Positions 42,532 to 53,576 of a stretch of 64,000 nucleotides of DNA are shown here, piece by piece. The notes beneath the pieces are model-generated. The model was not told the origin of the DNA. It worked only from the letters and a program-made list of their open reading frames with translations, and searched no databases. The position numbers were made by a program, and so were the translations under genes. Source of the stretch: Clostridium fessum (GTDB lineage Bacteria; Bacillota; Clostridia; Lachnospirales; Lachnospiraceae); NCBI RefSeq assembly GCF_003024715.1, contig NZ_PYLO01000002.1:62001-126000 (forward strand), given 5' to 3'. The stretch's first letter is position 1, and every line of letters starts with the position of its first letter.

Positions 42532-42945
42532 CTAGTCCACAAATTTTTCCGTCTCTTTCAGACGAACCAGCGCTCTCGCCATCGCCGCGCGGGTGCTGTA
42601 ATACTCGGAAATGCTCTGTTTCTGGCGCAGCCGCTCTTTCGCACGCTCTAATGCCTCCTGCGCCCGGATCCGGTCGATCTCCTCCGGTTTCTCGATCGTA
42701 TCTGCCAGCAACATAACACGGTTGTTGGCGATCTCACAGAAGCCCTGCCCGACGACTGCCGCCTCCCACGGACCGTCCTCTGTTACCTGGAAACGCATTT
42801 CTCCCGCTTTGACTGCCACGATCTCGCTCTCATGGTGCGCCATGACAGCCATCTCACCGTCCACCGCCGGAAGGATCAGACAGTGGCAGACTCCCTCATA
42901 GAATGTCCGGTTGCTGGATATGATTTTTACATGAAAATCTGCCAT
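42532..42945 (-). CDS. atpC: F1 ATP synthase subunit epsilon
   Basis: A 137-residue epsilon subunit, the rotor-stalk and inhibitory component. It has the beta-sandwich N-terminus (FHVKIISSNRTFYEGVCHCLILPAVDGEMAVMAHHESEIVAVKAGEMRF) and a C-terminal helical hairpin (DRIRAQEALERAKERLRQKQSISEYYSTRAAMARALVRLK) of usual length. It is the last gene of the atpB-E-F-(HA)-G-D-C operon and begins six bases after atpD. Confidence 0.95.
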   Translation of the reverse strand: MADFHVKIISSNRTFYEGVCHCLILPAVDGEMAVMAHHESEIVAVKAGEMRFQVTEDGPWEAAVVGQGFCEIANNRVMLLADTIEKPEEIDRIRAQEALERAKERLRQKQSISEYYSTRAAMARALVRLKETEKFVD

Positions 42946-42951
42946 CCGTTC

Positions 42952-45296
<2,345 letters not shown>

Positions 45297-45310
45297 CTTC
45301 CATCACCGCC

Positions 45311-47383
45311 TTACTGCTTATCCAGTTTTGCATCCGCTGTGGCTGCCTCCAGCGCATTTCCCTGTGCTTTCAGGAATTTTGCCTTGTACTCGCCCACCGC
45401 CTTCGCAATCTCGCGCTGGATATCCTCGCTGAGTGTCTTCGTCGTGCGGAGTGCATCGCCCACCTGCGGGTAGGAGCTTCTCATATATTCGTAAAGACCG
45501 CCCTGGAATGTCTTCAGCTTTTCCTTCGGAATATCTACCAGCAGATGGCTCGTCGCCGCATACAGAATCACAACCTGTTCTTCCATCGAGAGCGGATGCT
45601 CAAGCGGCTGTTTTAACAGCTCCATCAGACCGCTGCCGTAGGCAAGCTGTGCCTTGGTTGCCGGATCCAGATCGGAACTGAACTGTGTAAATACTTCCAT
45701 CTCGCGGTACTGCGCCAGGTCGATACGCACGCTTCCGGCTGCCTTCTTCATCGCCTTGGTCTGCGCTGCGCCGCCGACACGCGATACCGAAAGCCCTACA
45801 TTGACCGCCGGGCGCATGCCCTCGAAGAACAGCGAACTTTCCAGGAAAATCTGTCCATCTGTGATGGAAATAACGTTGGTCGGGATATACGCCGACACAT
45901 CACCCGCCTGTGTCTCGACAATCGGCAGCGCTGTGATTGAACCACCGCCCAGTTCATCCGAAAGCCGCGCCGAGCGCTCCAGCAGACGGGAATGCAGATA
46001 GAATACATCGCCCGGATATGCCTCACGTCCCGGGGAACGTTCCATCAGAAGAGACAGTGCACGGTACGCAACCGCGTGTTTCGATAAATCGTCATAGACA
46101 ATCAGAACATCTTTTCCCTGATGCATGAAATATTCTGCCAGCGCCGTTCCTGCATACGGCGCGATATACTGTAAGGACGCCGGATCACTCGCCGTCGCTG
46201 CCAGCACGATGCTGTACTCCATCGCCCCGTGTTTTTCCAGTGTATGAACCAGTCTCGATACCGTTGAAGCCTTCTGACCGATCGCCACATAGATGCAGAT
46301 CACGTCTTTTCCCTTTTGGTTCAGCATCGTATCCACCGCGATCGAGGTCTTACCGGTCTGGCGGTCGCCAATGATCAGCTCACGCTGTCCGCGTCCGATC
46401 GGGAACATCGAATCGATCGAGAGGATACCGGTCTCCATCGGGGTATCAACCGACTGACGTTCGATGATACCCGGCGCCGGGGACTCCACCGGACGGTATC
46501 CGGCAGCCTCAATCTCACCTTTATTATCGATCGGATTGCCCAGCGCATCTACAACACGCCCTAAAAATCCCTCGCCAACCGGGATACCTGCCATCTTGCC
46601 GGTCCGCATCGCGCGGCTTCCTTCTCCGATGGTGTTCGCATGTCCAAAGAGGATGCAGCCGATCTCCTTCGACCGGATATCCTGTACCATGCCTCTCACA
46701 TCACCGTCAAACGCCACGATCTCGCCATACATTGCGTGGTCGATTCCATCCACATAGGCGATGCCGTCGCCCACCCGGCTGACCGTACCGATCTCACGGG
46801 CTGAAATGTCGATTCCATCCAGATTTCCTTTCAGAATCCCGATGATTCCCTTCTGGGTAAGGAAATCACCCGAATCCGGCTCTTTTACCAGATTCTTTAA
46901 TTTATCTGCCAGTGCCCGTTTTCTTCCCTCCGTGCTCCAGTCATATTCCTCACTTCCGACCCGGAGGATAAAACCACTTCCAAGCTCCGGCTTTTCTTCC
47001 TTCACAATCCGGAGTTCCCGTCCCGGATATTTCTCCGAGAGAAATTTCCGGATTCCGGCTGCCTGTTTTTCATCCGGCTCTTTGACATATTCCAGCACAC
47101 AGCGCAGATATTTATCCGGCTTTTCAAACGTCTCCGCTTCCTTAATCAGATCCGGCATCATTTTCATTGTCTGATCCTGTGCCAGCACCTCGATGATTCC
47201 CCGGACTGCCAGCGGAAACAGGCTACGAACCAGATCTTCCCGCTTCTCACGGGTCAAATCCGGATTTTCAAGCTCTGCCGGAAGCTGCGGTGTCGCAGCC
47301 AGTATCTCAGCCGCATGCTGCAGATCATCGACAGAAATCTTCTGCCTCTTTATTTCTTGTAAATAGACATCAAGTTTCTTCAT
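45311..47383 (-). CDS. atpHA: Fused F1 ATP synthase delta-alpha subunit
   Basis: A single 690-codon frame holding delta (OSCP) and alpha. Residues about 1-168 read as delta, ending in the family block [31 protein letters not shown]. Residues about 195-690 are a complete alpha: [18 protein letters not shown]-loop [13 protein letters not shown] near 345, [32 protein letters not shown] and the SRVGG Arg finger region. The normal alpha N-terminal helix is shortened to [20 protein letters not shown]. No ATG, GTG or TTG occurs in frame between residues 165 and 203, so no internal start would give separate alpha. It overlaps atpF by 14 bases. The lengths and smooth junction argue against a sequencing error. 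Confidence 0.9.
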   Translation of the reverse strand: MKKLDVYLQEIKRQKISVDDLQHAAEILAATPQLPAELENPDLTREKREDLVRSLFPLAVRGIIEVLAQDQTMKMMPDLIKEAETFEKPDKYLRCVLEYVKEPDEKQAAGIRKFLSEKYPGRELRIVKEEKPELGSGFILRVGSEEYDWSTEGRKRALADKLKNLVKEPDSGDFLTQKGIIGILKGNLDGIDISAREIGTVSRVGDGIAYVDGIDHAMYGEIVAFDGDVRGMVQDIRSKEIGCILFGHANTIGEGSRAMRTGKMAGIPVGEGFLGRVVDALGNPIDNKGEIEAAGYRPVESPAPGIIERQSVDTPMETGILSIDSMFPIGRGQRELIIGDRQTGKTSIAVDTMLNQKGKDVICIYVAIGQKASTVSRLVHTLEKHGAMEYSIVLAATASDPASLQYIAPYAGTALAEYFMHQGKDVLIVYDDLSKHAVAYRALSLLMERSPGREAYPGDVFYLHSRLLERSARLSDELGGGSITALPIVETQAGDVSAYIPTNVISITDGQIFLESSLFFEGMRPAVNVGLSVSRVGGAAQTKAMKKAAGSVRIDLAQYREMEVFTQFSSDLDPATKAQLAYGSGLMELLKQPLEHPLSMEEQVVILYAATSHLLVDIPKEKLKTFQGGLYEYMRSSYPQVGDALRTTKTLSEDIQREIAKAVGEYKAKFLKAQGNALEAATADAKLDKQ

Positions 47384-47858
47384 TCTCCGTCGTACCCGCT
47401 TTCTTCAAAAACTCATCATAAAGAGCGCTGTCATCCGACTTCTTGTTCATCGAACCAGCCGCCGCGTCCAGAACCAGCGACAAAATTTCATGCTTCGCCT
47501 GTTCGAGCATCTTGTCCTTCTCCCGGCGTGCATCCTCGCCCGCCTTACGGACGACTTTATCTGCCTCTTTCTGGGCGTTTTCAATCAGCTGGCGTCCTTC
47601 CTCACGTGCACTCGCACGCGCCGCATCCAGCACCTTGTTTTTCTCTGCTTCTATTTCATCCTGGCAGGCTGCGTATTTCTCTTTCTCCGCCTGCGCTTCT
47701 TCCTGCATTTTTTTTGCCTCATCATACTTTTCCTGAATGGCTGCATTCCGTTTATCGATCACTTTGTTGATCGGCTTAAAGAGGAAAATACGGATAATTG
47801 CATACCAGATTAAAAGGTTGATGATCGTAAAAACCAGGTTGATGTCCAACCGTAACAT
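47370..47858 (-). CDS. atpF: F0 ATP synthase subunit b
   Basis: A 162-residue peripheral-stalk subunit with one N-terminal membrane helix ([23 protein letters not shown]) and a long charged helix (about 35-145) that dimerises and reaches F1. Its C-terminus normally binds delta. The final 14 bases overlap the start of the delta-alpha fusion gene, so translation is coupled. Length is normal. Confidence 0.94.
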   Translation of the reverse strand: MLRLDINLVFTIINLLIWYAIIRIFLFKPINKVIDKRNAAIQEKYDEAKKMQEEAQAEKEKYAACQDEIEAEKNKVLDAARASAREEGRQLIENAQKEADKVVRKAGEDARREKDKMLEQAKHEILSLVLDAAAGSMNKKSDDSALYDEFLKKAGTTENEET

Positions 47859-47889
47859 AGCCTTGCCCCACCTTTCGTTTTCTATCGTA

Positions 47890-48114
47890 TCAGCTTAAAA
47901 GAATAATAATCAAAAGGGCAATAACGAAACCATAAATAGCAGTTGCCTCGGCAAGTGCCGCACCTAACAATAGAATCTTTGTGATTTTTCCCTCTGCCTC
48001 CGGCTGTCTTGCGACTGCCTCAGTCGCCTTAGATGTGGCGATTCCGATACCAATTCCGGCTCCTGCGCCTGCAAGAACTGCCAGACCTGCTCCGATTGCA
48101 ATGATTGTACCCAT
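47890..48114 (-). CDS. atpE: F0 ATP synthase subunit c
   Basis: A 74-residue hairpin of two membrane helices joined by the polar loop ARQPEAEGK. The ion-carrying carboxylate is Glu56 in [16 protein letters not shown]. Compared with sodium-coupled rings, the helix-1 Gln is Ile24 ([11 protein letters not shown]) and the Ser after the Glu is Ala57, while Thr58 and Tyr61 are kept. This favours proton over sodium coupling, although the residues are mixed. The gene lies between atpB and atpF as usual. Confidence 0.95.
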   Translation of the reverse strand: MGTIIAIGAGLAVLAGAGAGIGIGIATSKATEAVARQPEAEGKITKILLLGAALAEATAIYGFVIALLIIILLS

Positions 48115-48153
48115 AATAAAGTCTCCTTTTTGTAATTTTCTATTTCTCTTCTA

Positions 48154-48831
48154 TTACTCGATTGATTCCTTGATAAAAAGCCCTGTCAGGAAGACAAATA
48201 CATACGCCTGAATCAGACCGTCAAAGATATCAAAGTAAGCGCTGAACAATACCGGAAGCCCTACCGGAAGGATGTATTCAATCAATTTCATGATGACGAA
48301 CGCGCCCAGCACGTTTCCGAACAGTCGCATACACAGCGACAACGGTTTGATAAATACCTCCATGATATTGATCGGTGTCACGATGGCGATCGGCTCTGTA
48401 AAGCTCTTTAACCATCCTTTTAAACCTTTGACCCGAATCCCTGCTGTCTCAATCAGCACAATACTCATCAGCGCCAGTGCTGCCGTGACGTTCAAATCCT
48501 TGGTTGGCGGCTTGAATCCCAGTATACCAAGCAGGTTCGCCACGCCCAGATACATCAGCACGGATGTCAGATACGGCGCATAGCCTTTTCCTTCCTCTCC
48601 GAGGATTCCCTCGCCAATGCCCTGCAGCCACGTAACAGCGTTCTCCAGAAGGAGCTGTCCGCGTCCGGGATGTTCAACTTTCAGACCGTGCGTCACAATC
48701 AGTGAAACCACGAGCACCACTGCCATCATGATCCATGTAACCACAACGGATTCTGATATGCCGATCCCGCCAATTGTAAAGGCTGTCTCACAGTTCAATT
48801 CCTTGATCAGGGTCGCACCCAGATCTCCCAT
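48154..48831 (-). CDS. atpB: F0 ATP synthase subunit a
   Basis: A 225-residue membrane subunit forming the ion half-channels. The essential Arg lies in the SLCMRLFGNVLGAFVIMKL helix, and the last helix YVFVFLTGLFIKESIE matches the family C-terminus. It is the first gene of the operon. I see no atpI gene upstream; the preceding region holds a mobile palindrome and a divergent LysR gene. Confidence 0.94.
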   Translation of the reverse strand: MGDLGATLIKELNCETAFTIGGIGISESVVVTWIMMAVVLVVSLIVTHGLKVEHPGRGQLLLENAVTWLQGIGEGILGEEGKGYAPYLTSVLMYLGVANLLGILGFKPPTKDLNVTAALALMSIVLIETAGIRVKGLKGWLKSFTEPIAIVTPINIMEVFIKPLSLCMRLFGNVLGAFVIMKLIEYILPVGLPVLFSAYFDIFDGLIQAYVFVFLTGLFIKESIE

Positions 48832-49214
48832 ACTGTCACTTCCTCTCTCCGGGTTGTTCTCCCGCGGCTGCCCCGGCTATTGTTCTTTCATTTCCCGATG
48901 CCGCCACGTGTTCTAGTTACTGTTCACGCATACGTGTCCAGTAACGTTTTCTCCTGTGTCTCCACATTCTTCCCGTCTGTTCCCGATCTTACTCCCAGAA
49001 ATACAAATGGTAAAATTATATTTTTTTCCTATATCCATAGATAAAATGAATGGTGATAGTTATTGGTAATCGTTATTGTGGCTGGACATTTCTGGAAAAA
49101 TACGATAAAGTGTGACTATATTTGGTAAATACACGTACAGATATAAAATCAGATAAACACTGTTTCAATCAGGCAGAAACAGTCCGACATACAGAAAGGA
49201 TTTCAACTACATAC
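48832..49214. mobile_element. 383-base divergent region with mini-element copy 5
   Basis: A 30-bp element (48916-48945, one change in the right inner arm, TGTCC) lies between the atp operon and a LysR gene. Its flanks GTGTTCTA and GTTTTCTC match at six of eight positions, a decayed duplication at best. The bases to its left (48899-48915) resemble the GCCACCACGTTTTCT spacer of the compound element at 32187-32319. Further right, GTTATTG is repeated 13 bases apart (about 49059-49079) and could be part of a LysR operator. No promoter stands out. Confidence 0.65.
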
Positions 49215-50159
49215 ATGGACATCAGTTTCGACTACTACAAGGTTTTCTATGAGGTGGCTCGATGCCAGAATATTACCCAGGCGGCTTTGAATCTCTGCCT
49301 CACGCAGCCAACCGTAACAAAATACATTCATAATTTAGAAGATATGCTTCAGTGCAAACTTTTCAACCGCTCCCAAAAAGGCGTGACCCTGACCGATGAA
49401 GGGCGGATCCTGTTCCGCCAGATCAAGCGTCCCTGCCAGCAGATGGGACGAGCGGAAGAGCTTTTAAAAGAATACACGAACAGTCAGAGCGGCAAGGTTT
49501 CGATCGGTGCGAGCGAGCTGACAATGCGCTTCTTTCTGCTTCCTTATATTGAACAATTCCAGCAGCGTTTTCCGAATGTGACCGTGCAGATTCATTCCAA
49601 CTCTGCGCCGATCACCGCTTCTTCCTTAAAGGCCGGGGAAAATGACTTTGCCGTCATCATTTCTCCGATCCACGAGATCATGAAGGAGCTGGATCTGGTT
49701 CACGTGATGCCGGTTTCCGAGTTCCAGGACATCGTCATCGCCGGAAACCGTTTTTCCGAGCTGCAGAACCGCACACTCTCCCTTGAAGAGCTCTGTATGC
49801 ACCCACTTGTCAGCATGGAGTCCGGCACGACGACGCGGCTTTTTTGGGACAATCTCTTTGAGGAACAGGGGCTGGATCTGCACCCGAGCATCGAAGTTTC
49901 TTCCAACGACCTGATCGCCCCGACCGTCTCCCACAATCTGGGAATCGGCTTTGTTCCCTCGGAATTTGCCCGGAACTACCTGCTCAACTACCGCGTGTTC
50001 CAGCTTCACCTAAATATTCCTATCCCGAAGCGCCAGATCCTCGTCTTGCAAAACCCGATGCGCCCGCTGACGCCGGCGGCACAGGCATTTCTGGATATGC
50101 TGAAACAGCCGGTGCAGGAAAGTATAGGGAATGGACAGCCGGTCTTGTTACACCCATAG
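49215..50159 (+). CDS. LysR family transcriptional regulator
   Basis: A 314-residue LysR-type regulator with its helix-turn-helix at about 1-60 (SFDYYKVFYEVARCQNITQAALNLCLTQPTVTKYIHNLEDMLQCKLFNRSQKGVTLT) and a CbbR/CysB-like effector domain (GKVSIGASELTMRFFLLPYIEQFQQRFPNVTVQIHSNSAP). The start at 49215 is inferred from the family N-terminus; AAAGGA lies 14 bases upstream, rather far. It is divergent from the ATP synthase operon, so it could regulate that or itself. Effector unknown. Confidence 0.9.
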   Translation: MDISFDYYKVFYEVARCQNITQAALNLCLTQPTVTKYIHNLEDMLQCKLFNRSQKGVTLTDEGRILFRQIKRPCQQMGRAEELLKEYTNSQSGKVSIGASELTMRFFLLPYIEQFQQRFPNVTVQIHSNSAPITASSLKAGENDFAVIISPIHEIMKELDLVHVMPVSEFQDIVIAGNRFSELQNRTLSLEELCMHPLVSMESGTTTRLFWDNLFEEQGLDLHPSIEVSSNDLIAPTVSHNLGIGFVPSEFARNYLLNYRVFQLHLNIPIPKRQILVLQNPMRPLTPAAQAFLDMLKQPVQESIGNGQPVLLHP

Positions 50160-50170
50160 GGATTTTCACT

Positions 50171-50218
50171 AAAAATACCCTGTCGGTCGGATTTTAATGC
50201 TCCTGACAGGGTATTTTT
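50171..50218. terminator. Bidirectional terminator between LysR and Crp/Fnr genes
   Basis: AAAAATACCCTGTC (50171-50184) pairs with GACAGGGTATTTTT (50205-50218), giving U runs on both strands for the two convergent genes. Confidence 0.9.
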
Positions 50219-50227
50219 GTTTGTAAT

Positions 50228-50944
50228 CTACAAGCTTCTAACCTCTTCATATAAATGAAAGTGATTTTTTCTAAATTCCAGAAGCCCTTCCCGCTGCATT
50301 TTCCCCAGCTCTGCCGACAGCGCCGATCGGTCCACGCCCAGATAGTCGGCGAGCTGCTGGCGGTTGAATGGGATATCAAATCTCTCGCTCTCATTTTTTA
50401 CCGCCTGATCGGAGAGGTACGACAGAAGCCGTCCCCGGATGGATTTCGACGATGTATTGAAGATCCGGCGGGACAGCTGCAAGTTTTTCTGCGCCGAGAT
50501 TGCAAGCAGGTTGCGGATAAGCTGCGTGTGATGTCCGCAAGAATTGGGACACTGCGACAGCATTTTTCCAACATTTAAAAACAGCACTTCCGTCACCTCC
50601 GCTGCAAACACATCGACCAGCAGCTTTTCCCCCGGCACGCACGCATATGTCTCCGCAAAAATCTGTCCCGGTTCTACCCGGTCTAGAATGCTGCGGTTGC
50701 CCCACAGATCATCGTTGACAATCATCACACTTCCGTGCATCACCACACCCAGAGATGTGACCGTATTCCCCGCGCGATAAATCATTTCTTCTTTTTCATA
50801 ACTGCGTTCCTCCGCCCCCAGACAGGACAGCATCTCCCCGATTCCGGATTCGCCCGCGCCTCGAAACAGGGGGCTGCGGCTTAGAAGCTGCATTTCGAAG
50901 GGAGTTAAATTCAGGCTGGCGCCCGTTTTATAGTTTGATGCCAT
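50228..50944 (-). CDS. Crp/Fnr family transcriptional regulator
   Basis: A 238-residue regulator with a cyclic-nucleotide-like beta-barrel (about 20-140), a dimer helix, and a winged helix (RQQLADYLGVDRSALSAELGKMQREGLLEFRKNHF). It lacks the four-Cys Fe-S cluster of FNR; the two Cys near 132 and 136 (CPNSCG) in the dimer helix region are too few. Ligand is unknown; clostridial relatives respond to diverse signals. It is alone, upstream of and divergent from the SUV3-like helicase gene. Confidence 0.9.
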   Translation of the reverse strand: MASNYKTGASLNLTPFEMQLLSRSPLFRGAGESGIGEMLSCLGAEERSYEKEEMIYRAGNTVTSLGVVMHGSVMIVNDDLWGNRSILDRVEPGQIFAETYACVPGEKLLVDVFAAEVTEVLFLNVGKMLSQCPNSCGHHTQLIRNLLAISAQKNLQLSRRIFNTSSKSIRGRLLSYLSDQAVKNESERFDIPFNRQQLADYLGVDRSALSAELGKMQREGLLEFRKNHFHLYEEVRSL

Positions 50945-51137
50945 ATAGATGTTGACCTTTCTGTTTTAACTAAGTGTTCTTATTATATCAAATATTTTTA
51001 TATTTTTCTGCAATCTGATTTCCCGTTCTTGCACATCCATGCAACTTCTGCGATAATAGAAACATTCCTATATCAAATGAAGCTTTAAACCAGAAGATTT
51101 ATCGGACAGGATATTTACATAAAGAGGAGACTTTCAA

Positions 51138-53084
51138 ATGATCGAGCCAAACCAGCTTCTTCAGACATATATCCGCCAGTATCAGGCGGCAAGCAAGAAA
51201 AAAAGAAAGACCAGTTCCCGCCCCCGCGATCTGAGCGAGCGGACCAACCGGCTGTTTAAAACACTGAAACGCACCAAACCGACACAGGTCACCAGCCTCT
51301 CGCTGGAGGAATGGCACCGCCAGATCAAAAATCTGGCTTATTTTGCGTACCGTTCGCACAACGATGCTGTCACAAAGCTCATTGAAACCAGCCTGCTGCC
51401 ACAGCTCATCCGCCTGGATGAGGCAATGTTTCTGCCCGCCCAGCGCGATGATATTTCCGTGGATTTTCTGAATTATCTGGAAACAGAATTGGATGGTCAG
51501 CTCTGCACGCAGACACTTCTGGAGCTTTACCAGATCTATAAGCGCTACGTCATCCAGTATAAAATCATGGATCTCGTCCCATCCCGCCCAGAGCTGGAAT
51601 TTCCGGAGACTATGGCGATGAACCGCCGTTTCATTCTCCACATCGGACCGACCAACAGCGGCAAAACATTTCACGCGCTGGAACGCTTAAAAACAGCGAA
51701 AAAGGGCACTTACCTCGGTCCGCTGCGCCTTCTGGCGCTTGAGGTATATGAAAAAATGCACGACTGCGGCGTTCCCAGCACCATGCTGACCGGTCAGGAG
51801 TGTATCGCCGACGATGACAGCCGGATCACAGCTTCGACGATCGAGATGGCAGATTTCTCCGAGGAATACGATATTGCCGTGATTGATGAGGCGCAGCTGA
51901 CCGCCGATCCAGACCGCGGGCATTGCTGGACAAAGGCGATTCTGGGACTGAAAGCTCACGAAATCCATGTCTGCATGAGTCCCGCCGCTGAATCTGCTGT
52001 CACACACCTGATCCATCTGTGCGGCGACAGCCTTGCCATCTGCCGGTATCAGCGCAAAACTGCGCTCATCTGTGAGGACACGCCATTTTCCTTCCCGGAA
52101 AGTGTTCTTCCCGGCGATGCACTCGTCGTATTTTCCAAAAAATCTGTGCTGGATGTGGCGGGCCGTCTGGAAGAAGAAGGTATCAAGGCAAGTGTTATAT
52201 ATGGAAGCCTGCCGCCGGAGATCCGCCGACGCCAGATGCAGCTTTTTACCAGCGGCAAAACCAAGGTGGTCGTCGCCACCGACGCGATCGGCATGGGACT
52301 CAACCTACCTGTCCGGCGTATCGTATTCGTCCAGACCCAGAAATTTGACGGTACCACCCGGCGCGGTCTGACCGTACCGGAGGTCAAGCAGATCGCCGGG
52401 CGCGCCGGACGCTTCGGACTCTTTGACACCGGCTACGTCAACGCGATGGGGCAGGAATCCCTTGATTATATCCGGGAACAGCTTACTCAGGAGGAAGAAC
52501 CAATCGAAAAAGTCAGCCTCGGTTTCCCACAGATTCTCCTCGATCTGGACGAGCCGCTGGACGTTATCATCAAAGTCTGGAAATCCGTTGAGCCGACGCC
52601 TCCGTTTGAAAAGGTCAGCGTCGATGAGATTTTAAGCCTTTATGCGCAGGCAGAACGCTACAGAGACGATATCTACGGATTCGATGACAAACGGATTCTC
52701 TACCGTATGATCAGCTGTCCGATCGATATCAAGGATCATCAGGTTGTCCTGCAATGGCTGCGCTACTGCAAGGATTACCCGGCGGACAAGCGCCTGAAAC
52801 ACCCGGACAAAGGCGCCGGCTCCAAGCTGGGGCTGCAGAAATACGAAACATATTACCGCAAGCTCGACCTCTACTACCAGTTCTCCCACCGTTTTGACAA
52901 GATCATCGACGAGGACTGGCTCGAACAGGAACGCAGCCGCACTGAAGGCACGATCATGCAGTATTTGTCCAAGGGCAAAAAAAGCTATATCGCCCGCTGC
53001 CAGCGCTGCGGACGGATGCTGCCGGTTGGATATCCGTTTAAGATTTGTGATCCGTGTTTTCGTCACAGTTCCATTATCGATTAG
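51138..53084 (+). CDS. SUV3-like superfamily 2 RNA helicase with C-terminal zinc ribbon
   Basis: A 648-residue helicase whose core matches eukaryotic mitochondrial SUV3: P-loop GPTNSGKT (170-177), GPLRLLALEVYEK, the DExH-box variant DEAQ (250-253), VVATDAIGMGLNLPVRRIVF and QIAGRAGRFG. About 160 N-terminal residues are helical and basic. After the SUV3 C-terminal region (about 480-600), the tail has a zinc ribbon (CQRCGRMLPVGYPFKICDPC), absent from SUV3. SUV3 works with the degradosome and PNPase on double-stranded RNA; the bacterial role is unknown. The promoter-proximal ribosome site is AGAGGAG. It is monocistronic by appearance. Confidence 0.88.
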   Translation: MIEPNQLLQTYIRQYQAASKKKRKTSSRPRDLSERTNRLFKTLKRTKPTQVTSLSLEEWHRQIKNLAYFAYRSHNDAVTKLIETSLLPQLIRLDEAMFLPAQRDDISVDFLNYLETELDGQLCTQTLLELYQIYKRYVIQYKIMDLVPSRPELEFPETMAMNRRFILHIGPTNSGKTFHALERLKTAKKGTYLGPLRLLALEVYEKMHDCGVPSTMLTGQECIADDDSRITASTIEMADFSEEYDIAVIDEAQLTADPDRGHCWTKAILGLKAHEIHVCMSPAAESAVTHLIHLCGDSLAICRYQRKTALICEDTPFSFPESVLPGDALVVFSKKSVLDVAGRLEEEGIKASVIYGSLPPEIRRRQMQLFTSGKTKVVVATDAIGMGLNLPVRRIVFVQTQKFDGTTRRGLTVPEVKQIAGRAGRFGLFDTGYVNAMGQESLDYIREQLTQEEEPIEKVSLGFPQILLDLDEPLDVIIKVWKSVEPTPPFEKVSVDEILSLYAQAERYRDDIYGFDDKRILYRMISCPIDIKDHQVVLQWLRYCKDYPADKRLKHPDKGAGSKLGLQKYETYYRKLDLYYQFSHRFDKIIDEDWLEQERSRTEGTIMQYLSKGKKSYIARCQRCGRMLPVGYPFKICDPCFRHSSIID

Positions 53085-53093
53085 CCCCTGATT

Positions 53094-53459
53094 TTACCGT
53101 TTTACGTTCCGGCTGTTCAACACCACCAATGCCGTAAAAATCAAAAGAATGCCCAGCACATTTTCAACCCGCAGCATTTCTCCAAATACCACAATCCCAG
53201 CCACAGCTGCCACCATCGGCTCAGCAAACGCCAAAACCGAGGCTTTTCCTGCCTCCATCTGGCGGAGTCCCAGTGTGTAGCTTACAAACGGAAAAAAGGT
53301 AGATACAAGTCCCAACGCCAGCCCTTTGCCAAGAATCACCGGAGAGGTCATCAGGCTCGAAAACACCTCCGGTAATTTTACAAAGGGAATCAGGCTGATG
53401 GTTACAGCCATAAAAAAAGCTTTATTCTGAGGTGATGATATGATAACGGAAGATGCCAT
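53094..53459 (-). pseudogene. 5'-truncated EamA/DMT family transporter
   Basis: Only the last third of a drug/metabolite transporter remains: 121 codons covering the end of the second EamA repeat (LGLVSTFFPFVSYTLGLRQMEAGKASVLAFAEPMVAAVAGIVVFGE, then LLIFTALVVLNSR). Intact members have about 290-300 residues and ten helices. The first six helices are missing, and the 117 bases upstream, before the FAD oxidoreductase gene, are too short to hold them. The frame opens by chance at an ATG in unrelated sequence. It looks like a deletion or recombination scar beside a gene of different codon style. Confidence 0.75.
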
Positions 53460-53484
53460 GACGACATGGGGGATACTGTTTCGG

Positions 53485-53513
53485 GGCAGCGCATGACGCG
53501 CTGCCTATTTTTT
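53485..53513 (+). terminator. Terminator-like hairpin before the FAD oxidoreductase gene
   Basis: GGCAGCGC (53485-53492) pairs with GCGCTGCC (53498-53505) and is followed by TATTTTTTC. No complete plus-strand gene precedes it except the helicase 400 bases back. A TATAAT box follows at 53525-53530, so the hairpin insulates the next gene or is a leftover from deleted DNA. Confidence 0.7.
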
Positions 53514-53576
53514 CGAATTTATGCTATAATACAGAAAGAGGGAATCAAATTTTAGGAAAACAAGGAGAATTTCAAT

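Noticed and set aside
45311-47383. The delta-alpha fusion as a simple sequencing frameshift
   Set aside because: A lost base would leave the normal delta tail, a ribosome site and the alpha N-terminal helix in some frame; instead the junction is short, in frame and lacks any start codon.
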